Positions 1-5,458 of a stretch of DNA of 8,891 bases are shown here, in pieces. The stretch is from an uncultured Bacilli bacterium (lineage in GTDB: Bacteria > Bacillota_I > Bacilli_A > RF39 > UBA660), in NCBI GenBank assembly GCA_947625005.1, contig CANQNA010000053.1, positions 1-8,891 of the forward strand, in the 5' to 3' direction. The notes below the pieces were generated by a model. The model was not told the DNA's origin. It saw nothing but the letters and a program-made list of their open reading frames with translations, and did not search any database. Position 1 is the stretch's first letter, and each line of letters begins with the position of its first letter. Both the position numbers and the translations under genes were made by a program.

Positions 1-1061
1 GCACAATGATTACCTGCTCTAACACAAACATTATATTTATTTAAATAAAATGCTACATCTTGACTAAAAATACCATCTAGATTGAAAGCGACTATACCAC
101 TATCACTTTCTAAATTTAAAATATCAATAAATGGTATTTTAATTAATTTATCAATTAAATAACTCTTTAAATGTTTTTCATAAGCTTCAATATTATCCAT
201 ACCAATACTTTCTAAATAATCAATAGCAGCACCTAAACCAATTGCTCCACTAATATTAGGAGTCCCAGCTTCTAATCTATGAGGAAGTTCTTTTAAAAAT
301 ACTTCTTCTTCAGAATCAAATGATTCATTCATACCTCCTCCTAAATTTAAAGGTTCTACTGAATTAAGTAATTCTTTTTTACCATATAAAACTCCTATTC
401 CTGTAGGTCCACACATTTTATGACCACTAAAGACTAAAAAATCAGCATCCATTTTTTTAACATCAGTTTTTTTATGAGGAACACTTTGAGACCCATCAAC
501 TACTACAAATATATCTTGAGAGTGCGCTAGTTTAATAATTTCTTCCATTGGTCTTTCGTCTCCAACAACATTAGTTACACTAGCAATTGATATTACTTTA
601 GTGTTAGGTGTAATGGCATTTTTAACATTTTCTAATGTTACATGTAAGGTATCATCTAAATCAATAAAATTTACTTTAACTCCTATTTTTTTTGCTAATC
701 TAAACCAAGGAAGTACATTACTGGCATGTTCACTTTTGGTTAAAAGTATTTCGTCTCCAGGTTCTAATAAATTTTCAAAAAAACCACGAGCAATAATATT
801 TAAACTTTCTGTTGAACCACTAGTGAAAACTATTTCTTCTCTTTCAGCATTAATAAATTTAGCTACCTTATTACGAGCTCCTTCATATTCCATATCTACT
901 TTAAAACTTAAAGAATAATCACCTCTATGCGCATTAGCAGTATATTGGGAATTATATTCATTAATGGCATCAATTACTACTTTAGGTTTAAAGGTAGTTG
1001 CTCCATTATCTAGATAAATAATATCTTGTTTAAGCATAGGAAAATCGCCTCTAACGTCCAT
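1..1061 (-). CDS. sufS: Cysteine desulfurase SufS, 3' end cut by window edge
   Basis: PLP enzyme of the SUF pathway that takes sulfur from L-cysteine as an enzyme persulfide for Fe-S cluster assembly in the cytosol. The frame is open for 353 codons from ATG at 1061 to the window edge. Visible signatures are an N-terminal LDNGATT stretch, SGSTESLN (PLP phosphate site region), SEHASN with His112 that stacks on PLP, DGSQSVPH with Asp189 and Gln192, SGHKMCGPTGIGVLYG with the Schiff-base Lys215, and finally VRAGNHC, whose Cys353 is the persulfide-forming cysteine and the last complete codon seen. Family members are about 405-410 residues, so roughly 50 are missing. The usual RAGHHC has Asn for the first His here. 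The start is supported by AGGAGGTG four bases upstream, overlapping the sufD stop codon. Class II (SufS/Csd) rather than IscS, by motif and by operon. Confidence 0.95.
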   Translation of the reverse strand, partial: MDVRGDFPMLKQDIIYLDNGATTFKPKVVIDAINEYNSQYTANAHRGDYSLSFKVDMEYEGARNKVAKFINAEREEIVFTSGSTESLNIIARGFFENLLEPGDEILLTKSEHASNVLPWFRLAKKIGVKVNFIDLDDTLHVTLENVKNAITPNTKVISIASVTNVVGDERPMEEIIKLAHSQDIFVVVDGSQSVPHKKTDVKKMDADFLVFSGHKMCGPTGIGVLYGKKELLNSVEPLNLGGGMNESFDSEEEVFLKELPHRLEAGTPNISGAIGLGAAIDYLESIGMDNIEAYEKHLKSYLIDKLIKIPFIDILNLESDSGIVAFNLDGIFSQDVAFYLNKYNVCVRAGNHC

Positions 1062-1065
1062 GTTT

Positions 1066-1073
1066 CACCTCCT
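1066..1073 (-). promoter_or_regulatory. Strong ribosome binding site of sufS overlapping the sufD stop
   Basis: On the minus strand the site reads AGGAGGTG, with AAAC before the ATG at 1061. It shares bases with the TAG stop of sufD (1072-1074). The arrangement suggests translational coupling or re-initiation from sufD to sufS, and it fixes the sufS start. Confidence 0.85.
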
Positions 1074-1716
1074 ATATAAATTTTTCAATTTTTTCTTTTA
1101 ACTCTTCATTACTTATATTACTTAATAAAAAACTTTTTTTAATTATTCTTTCACTTTCTTCTTTACTAATACCTTTACTTTCTAAATAAAATAAATATTC
1201 TTCTGATACACTACTAATTGCTACTTTATGATTTGCTTCTACTAAATTATTATCAATAAGCATATCAGGTTTTACTATAGATGCACCACTATCTTCTAAA
1301 ATAACTTTAATATTCTCTAGCATTTCATTATTGGTCTTATTTTTTCCAACACTACCAACTACTTTAATATTTTCTTTTCCACTTACTAAAGAATGAATAT
1401 TAGTTTTTATTATACTGTTAGAACCATTAAAATTTAAATATATTTCTAAATCATAATTAGTTCTTACTTTATTGGCTAAATTATATATTAAAGTACTATT
1501 ATCTTCAACATTAAAAGTTATTTTGCTCTTCATTAAACTATCTTGATTAAAATCATTAATTATTATAGAAGAATTATTTTTAACATTAATAATTAAACTA
1601 TCAAATACTTTATTTAGAAGATTTATTTCTACTATTCCTTCTCCATTAATAATTAAATCCCTAGCTTCAGTTTTACTTAAATCTATCAATTCATTCAATA
1701 AATTTTTTGTTTCCAT
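1072..1716 (-). CDS. sufD: Short SufD-like SUF scaffold subunit
   Basis: SufB/SufD-family protein, expected to form the Fe-S assembly scaffold with SufB and the ATPase SufC. The C-terminal third is diagnostic: a PDMLIDNN stretch (150-157), a VEANHKVAISSVSEE segment (159-173) and YLFYLESKGISKEES (174-188) line up with the SufB/SufD pattern of PxxxIDxxDVxxSHxAxxxxxxEExLFYLxSRGIxxxEA. His163 sits where SufD has its conserved histidine in the C/S-S-H-G motif. The middle (residues about 30-145) consists of short alternating Asn- and Ile-rich beta strands, fitting the family's beta-helix. At 214 residues it is only about half the length of Bacillus or E. coli SufD (over 400), lacking most of the N-terminal region. 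It lies between sufC (29 nt upstream) and sufS (10 nt downstream), as in the Bacillota sufCDSUB order. The ribosome binding site is weak (AGGGA about 11 bases before ATG). SufD by position; sequence alone would also allow a divergent SufB. Confidence 0.85.
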   Translation of the reverse strand: METKNLLNELIDLSKTEARDLIINGEGIVEINLLNKVFDSLIINVKNNSSIIINDFNQDSLMKSKITFNVEDNSTLIYNLANKVRTNYDLEIYLNFNGSNSIIKTNIHSLVSGKENIKVVGSVGKNKTNNEMLENIKVILEDSGASIVKPDMLIDNNLVEANHKVAISSVSEEYLFYLESKGISKEESERIIKKSFLLSNISNEELKEKIEKFI

Positions 1717-1745
1717 ATTATTCTATTCCCTATAACTTTTTTATC

Positions 1746-2489
1746 TTACTTTATTTGTCCTAAAATAGAACTAAATCCTTTATTTTCAATTTCTAAAGCT
1801 AAGTTATAATCACCACTTATAATTATTTTACCATCACTTAATAAATGAACTTTATCAGGTTTTAAATATTCTAATATAGAAGTATGATGGGTAATTATTA
1901 ATAAAGATGCCTCTTTATGGGTTTCTAAATATTGTTTTAAAGCTTCACTTAAATCTTTTAGACTATCAACATCTAAACCTGAATCAAGTTCATCTAAAAT
2001 AATTAATGTTGGTTCAAGTAAGAACAAATGAAGAAGTTCATTCTTTTTTCTTTCTCCTCCACTCATTCCTTCGTTTACTCCTCTATGAATAAAACTTTTA
2101 TCTATATGTAATATTTCACAAGCCTGCTTTACTTTTTTATTAAATTCAAAAATATCTACTTGTTTTCCTGTTTTTTCTCCTAAAGCAGTTCTTAAAACTT
2201 CACTGTTAGATACTCCTTCTATTTCAATAGGACTTTGACTAACTAAATAAATACCTAAGCGAGCTCTTTCGGTAGTAGATAAAGAAAAAATATCTTGATT
2301 ATTATATTTACAACTTCCCTTTTTTACTTCATAATTTTTATCACCCATAATAACTTTACATATAGTACTTTTACCTACACCATTTATTCCCATTAAAACA
2401 TGAGTTTCTCCTGGATTTATTGTTAAATAAAAATTATTTAATATTTCTTTATCTCCAACATTAACTGTTAAATCTTTTATTTCAAGCAT
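1746..2489 (-). CDS. sufC: Fe-S assembly ATPase SufC
   Basis: ABC-type ATPase that energises the SufB/SufD scaffold; cytosolic, not a transporter. The 247-residue product starts MLEIKDLTV and has all ABC motifs: Walker A GINGVGKST (34-42), Q-loop Gln85 in LVSQSP, ABC signature SGGERKKNE (143-151, the KKNE ending is typical of SufC), Walker B LIILDELDSGLD (162-173) with catalytic Glu167, and the H-loop in ITHH (His201/202). Length matches the usual 245-260. The frame extends upstream to an ATG at 2555, but that would add 22 hydrophobic residues, overlap the promoter and run into the upstream terminator's U-tract, so I chose the ATG at 2489, preceded by GGTGA at suitable spacing. First gene of the suf operon. 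The change from GPNG to GING in Walker A is mild and keeps GKST. Confidence 0.95.
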   Translation of the reverse strand: MLEIKDLTVNVGDKEILNNFYLTINPGETHVLMGINGVGKSTICKVIMGDKNYEVKKGSCKYNNQDIFSLSTTERARLGIYLVSQSPIEIEGVSNSEVLRTALGEKTGKQVDIFEFNKKVKQACEILHIDKSFIHRGVNEGMSGGERKKNELLHLFLLEPTLIILDELDSGLDVDSLKDLSEALKQYLETHKEASLLIITHHTSILEYLKPDKVHLLSDGKIIISGDYNLALEIENKGFSSILGQIK

Positions 2490-2505
2490 AATAATCACCA
2501 AAAAG

Positions 2506-2534
2506 ATTATAACATAAAACAAATTTATAGTAAA
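2506..2534 (-). promoter_or_regulatory. Predicted suf operon promoter with extended -10
   Basis: On the minus strand a perfect TATAAT (2506-2511) is preceded by TGT, giving an extended -10 (TGnTATAAT). TTTACT (2529-2534) lies 17 bases upstream, matching TTGACA at 4 of 6. The -10 is 16 bases from the sufC ATG, so the leader would be only about 10 nt and begin almost at the ribosome binding site. It follows directly after a terminator, so suf is probably an independent transcription unit. I saw no clear repressor operator. Confidence 0.7.
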
Positions 2535-2557
2535 TTTAACATTGTAATTGGACAAAT

Positions 2558-2583
2558 AAAAAAATGGTTAAATACCATCTTTA
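2558..2583 (-). terminator. Rho-independent terminator after the surface-protein pair
   Basis: On the minus strand ATGGT and ACCAT (2574-2578 and 2564-2568) form a stem around the loop ATTTA. It can be extended by a G-U pair and three A-U pairs, and a run of seven T follows. It begins at the TAA stop of the 200-residue gene and separates it from the suf promoter. The stem is short but the U-tract is good. Confidence 0.75.
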
Positions 2584-3183
2584 TCTATGAGATGTTGGCT
2601 CCTGTGCAGATTCTGTAATATCTATTTTAGCTGAAAGTGTTTTACCCATATCTGTACTTTGATCCGTATTTTGCTCATTAACATATGTTACTGTTAAAAT
2701 ATACGTATTTGTAGCACCTACTGCAACTTGTTCATTTTGAGCTATAGTAGAAGACCCTGTAGACGGAAATTGTGTTCCCGTTGTTGAACCCGAAATGACA
2801 GTTGTTGTAGATGTATTATTTTTTCTAGCTAAAGTATATTTTATATCTTGCTTTCTACTAAAATTATTAGTTATATCTTTTAATACAATAGTATAATAAC
2901 CTACCCCTGTTCCTTTATTTTGTACACTAAATTCCTTTGTAATAGTATCTCCAGGTCCCATCTTTTCATCAAAAGTTATTGTAGAACTTCCATCAATATA
3001 TTGTACTGCCAAAGTTGCTGTTGACACTTTTGCTTTCTTATTATCTTCTGTTCCTGAACCTATTATTGAAGAAGTAAAATAAGAATAAGTTATTCCAAAT
3101 ACTAAAATAATTATTATTAATATTACACTAATACTCATTCCAATAAATAATTTAGAATCTTTTTTTTCATCTTTATTTGTCAT
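2581..3183 (-). CDS. Small secreted or membrane-anchored beta-rich protein, TasA/camelysin-like N-terminus
   Basis: Function not recognised. The 200-residue product has a charged start (residues 1-11), one strongly hydrophobic segment (about 12-36) and the sequence FGITYSYFTSS (29-39). That resembles the TYAYF(S/T)D pattern near the cleavage point of TasA/CalY-type, SipW-dependent precursors. The rest (about 52-190) is rich in Ser, Thr, Val and alternating beta-type strands, with no cysteine. It aligns with residues about 47-172 of the gene just upstream: both have TKxFxVxNxGxxxxxYxIxxKDxxNxFxRxQD, a later LTVTY/LVLTY strand, and DMGKTL/DMNKTL near the end. So it is a stand-alone copy of that module. 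It starts 25 nt after the upstream stop with ribosome binding site GGTGAG, implying co-transcription and perhaps co-assembly. Pilin- or fibre-like subunit is an inference; no signal peptidase gene is nearby. Confidence 0.85.
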   Translation of the reverse strand: MTNKDEKKDSKLFIGMSISVILIIIILVFGITYSYFTSSIIGSGTEDNKKAKVSTATLAVQYIDGSSTITFDEKMGPGDTITKEFSVQNKGTGVGYYTIVLKDITNNFSRKQDIKYTLARKNNTSTTTVISGSTTGTQFPSTGSSTIAQNEQVAVGATNTYILTVTYVNEQNTDQSTDMGKTLSAKIDITESAQEPTSHR

Positions 3184-3208
3184 TATCTCACCAACCTTTG
3201 TTTCTTGA

Positions 3209-4579
3209 TTAATTTATTATATATGGATTAGTTCTTGTTCCTACTCCATCTTCTATTTTAATATCTTTATTTAAAACAATCGCTGGACGAAGATAAACAT
3301 CTTCTCTAGAAACACTTCCTAAGTTAGTTAAAGTACCTGTTTCATTTACTCCCCACATATTGGCAATTGAACTTGTAAAAGAATATGGTGTCATAGTCCA
3401 ATAATTACCTTTAGCATTATCTAATAAATAAGTACTATTTCCTATATTACTTGCAAATGCTACTTCATCTGCTGTTAACAAACCAATATTACTTTGATAC
3501 TCAACTGAATTACATTTATATGTTGGCTTTTTATCATTACTTAATCTTTTATAAGCGCCATATCTTGAACCATCTTCTGCTGTTTCTGCAATAGTTAAAT
3601 CTTCACACCATTCTGTGTTTACTAACTTACTTCCATCAGTAATCTTACTAGATAACCAACTATTTAATATATTCTTTATATTACTATTTTCTATTTTTAA
3701 AGTCTCTTCTGTACTAGCATTAGGATTATAAAGACTTGTTTGACCATTATTTATAAAAGCACTATTAACAGTACTGTTATAATCAGCACTGTTACATTCA
3801 TGATTTTCATCTGCCAAAACTAATTTTATATTACCATTACCTAATATTCTCACTATTCTAAAACACATTCCTGAATAATTTACATAGTTTTTAGTAACTT
3901 CACCTGTATAATAATAACTTGTTCCATAATTATCTTCTGCACTAGCTAATCTATATTTATCTGGAGATATAACAATTATATTACTAGGATTTGTCAAATC
4001 GTTTTTCTTTATAGAATATAACAATGTTCCATCCATAGCCATATCAAAACTACTTATACCTTGACTAACTGCAATATTAAGTTCTAAAGTTTTATTCATA
4101 TCAACAATTTGATTTTCTTCTGTTTTTGCATAAGTAAGAACTAAAGTTAATTTATCCACAGTATTTTGTTGTAAAGCTTTAGCACTTACCATTACTTCAT
4201 CACTAGTAGGAACTATTCCACTACTAATTAAAGTATCTTCATCTCTTAATTCATATGTCCAATCTTGAGTACGTTCAAAAGGATTAACTACATCTTTAAA
4301 AGAAATACTATAAAAAGCAGTGTCAACTCCAGTATTTTCTACTGTAAATGTTTTTGTAAACGTTGCTCCTCCAACAATAGTTTTTCCTGTCGTGTTTAAT
4401 GATTCACTTCCATCTTCATATTTAATTGACAAATATCCTGTATTCAAATTAAGAGATGGATTTGGAGATTCATTTCCTTTAACCATAACTCCTAGATAAG
4501 CATAAGTTATCCCAAAAATTGTTGCTATAAATAATCCTAGTAAACTTAGAGAAATAATTATTTTACTCTTATTATTCAT
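3209..4579 (-). CDS. Two-module surface protein with lectin-like C-terminal domain
   Basis: Function not recognised; expected outside the membrane. Of 456 residues, 6-28 form a hydrophobic anchor or signal segment ending GITYAYLG. Residues about 47-172 form a beta-rich module shared with the downstream 200-residue protein. Residues about 185-456 form a second module with four cysteines (239, 262, 325, 356) and the landmarks NYSGMCFRIVRILGNGNIKLVL, NTEWCEDL, RYGAYKRL, IGLLTADEVAFAS, NYWTMTPYSF and YLRPAIVL. This second module is homologous to the truncated gene at 8100-8891. The W-x-x-(S/T)-P ... (V/L)RPA(I/V)VL pattern recalls lectin/FGE-like or DUF6273-type C-terminal domains of gut Bacillota, a comparison from memory. 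The start has AGAGAGGTG four bases upstream. Codon use is evenly AT-rich to the end, with no GC island where the paralogue has one. No LPxTG motif, so anchoring would be by the N-terminal helix if uncleaved. Confidence 0.88.
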   Translation of the reverse strand: MNNKSKIIISLSLLGLFIATIFGITYAYLGVMVKGNESPNPSLNLNTGYLSIKYEDGSESLNTTGKTIVGGATFTKTFTVENTGVDTAFYSISFKDVVNPFERTQDWTYELRDEDTLISSGIVPTSDEVMVSAKALQQNTVDKLTLVLTYAKTEENQIVDMNKTLELNIAVSQGISSFDMAMDGTLLYSIKKNDLTNPSNIIVISPDKYRLASAEDNYGTSYYYTGEVTKNYVNYSGMCFRIVRILGNGNIKLVLADENHECNSADYNSTVNSAFINNGQTSLYNPNASTEETLKIENSNIKNILNSWLSSKITDGSKLVNTEWCEDLTIAETAEDGSRYGAYKRLSNDKKPTYKCNSVEYQSNIGLLTADEVAFASNIGNSTYLLDNAKGNYWTMTPYSFTSSIANMWGVNETGTLTNLGSVSREDVYLRPAIVLNKDIKIEDGVGTRTNPYIIN

Positions 4580-4601
4580 ATTGCACCTCTCTACTATTAT
4601 G

Positions 4602-4610
4602 AGTATAACA
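4602..4610 (-). promoter_or_regulatory. Predicted extended -10 promoter of the surface-protein pair
   Basis: On the minus strand the sequence TGTTATACT gives an extended -10 (TG at 4609-4610, TATACT at 4602-4607), 22 bases before the ATG at 4579. No convincing -35 is seen 16-18 bases upstream, where the DNA is A-rich. The element closely resembles TGTTATAAT before sufC. The 52-nt gap after mutM holds no hairpin, so read-through from polA-mutM is also possible. Confidence 0.6.
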
Positions 4611-4631
4611 TATTTTTTTTATAAAGTATAT

Positions 4632-5447
4632 TTATTTTTGACATTTTGGACAATAGTATGTACTTCTTCCATTTAATTTTATTTTTTTTATTGGTGTATT
4701 ACATTTAAGACATTTTTCATTTTCTTTTTTATGAACTTTTAAATATTTTTGATACTGACCAGTTACTCCTAAAGAAGAAGTATAACTTTTTATAGTAGTA
4801 CCACCCATTAAAATCGCTTTATCAATTATTTTTCTACTAGCTTCAATTATTTTCTCGCACTCTGCTAATTTTATTGTAGAACCTAATCTACTAGGATCAA
4901 TTCCAGCTTCATATAAAACTTCATTAGCATAAATATTACCAAGTCCATTAATAATAGTTTGGTCTAATAATAAAGTTTTAATCGCGTTTTTTCTTTTATG
5001 GATACAATTAAATAAATACTCTTTAGTTAAATTTTTATCAAAAGGTTCCGGTCCTAATTTAGCAAGACACTCTATAGTATCTATTTTTTTTAAAGGAATG
5101 ACATTCATTTTTCCAAATTTTCTAACATCATGATAACGTAAATCAAAATCAGCAAATTTAATAATAATATGTTCATGCTTTAAAACTTCATCATCATGGT
5201 TTTTAATAAAATATTTACCTTCCATCCTTAAATGACTCAATAAACAGTAATCATTTAAATAAAATATTAACCATTTTCCTTTATTTTTAATATCTTTAAT
5301 TTCATTTCCAATCAAACATTTTTTAAAGTAATCTTCACTACATTCCAACATATTAGAATAATTCACTATTACATCAATTATTTTTTTATTTAATACTTGT
5401 TTTTTTAAAGTATTTGCAACTGTTGTAACTTCTGCAATTTCTGGCAT
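4632..5447 (-). CDS. mutM: Formamidopyrimidine-DNA glycosylase (Fpg/MutM)
   Basis: Bifunctional glycosylase/AP lyase that removes 8-oxoguanine and formamidopyrimidines in base excision repair. The 271-residue length is normal. The catalytic N-terminal Pro2 and Glu3 are present (MPEIAEV, where most homologues have MPELPEV), as is Glu6. Further family residues are Lys58 in GKWLIF, HLRMEGKY (72-79) with Met75, HDVRKFG (106-112) with Arg109 and Phe111 that fill the gap of the flipped base, GLGNIYANE (168-176) with Asn171, GGTTIKSY (215-222), and a complete C-terminal zinc finger (Cys246, Cys249, Cys266, Cys269) with Arg261 at its tip. This full set favours Fpg over Nei (endonuclease VIII). It follows polA by 9 nt with an overlapping ribosome binding site, so the excision and gap-filling enzymes are co-expressed. 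No terminator follows it. Confidence 0.96.
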   Translation of the reverse strand: MPEIAEVTTVANTLKKQVLNKKIIDVIVNYSNMLECSEDYFKKCLIGNEIKDIKNKGKWLIFYLNDYCLLSHLRMEGKYFIKNHDDEVLKHEHIIIKFADFDLRYHDVRKFGKMNVIPLKKIDTIECLAKLGPEPFDKNLTKEYLFNCIHKRKNAIKTLLLDQTIINGLGNIYANEVLYEAGIDPSRLGSTIKLAECEKIIEASRKIIDKAILMGGTTIKSYTSSLGVTGQYQKYLKVHKKENEKCLKCNTPIKKIKLNGRSTYYCPKCQK

Positions 5448-5451
5448 AACT

Positions 5452-5458
5452 ACCTCCT
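5452..5458 (-). promoter_or_regulatory. Strong ribosome binding site of mutM overlapping the polA stop
   Basis: On the minus strand the site reads AGGAGGT, four bases before the mutM ATG, and it shares bases with the TAG stop of polA (5457-5459). This suggests coupled translation of mutM to polA and supports the mutM start that leaves Pro2 as the catalytic residue. Confidence 0.85.

Noticed and set aside
601..918. Plus-strand ORF of 105 codons
   Set aside because: It lies entirely within sufS on the opposite strand, has no ribosome binding site or recognisable motif, and is a shadow of the sufS frame.
1072..1716. SufD as a pseudogene fragment
   Set aside because: The frame is intact from a plausible start to a stop fused to the next gene's ribosome binding site, and the conserved C-terminal motifs are complete.
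2490..2555. N-terminal hydrophobic extension of SufC
   Set aside because: The extra 22 codons overlap the predicted promoter and the upstream terminator's U-tract, and SufC proteins begin at the MLEIKDL-type start. SufC is cytosolic, so a membrane segment is not expected.
3280..3400. A second variable region or a template repeat in the 456-residue paralogue
   Set aside because: The corresponding segment uses ordinary AT-rich codons without CpG enrichment and does not match the GC-rich block at the nucleotide level.
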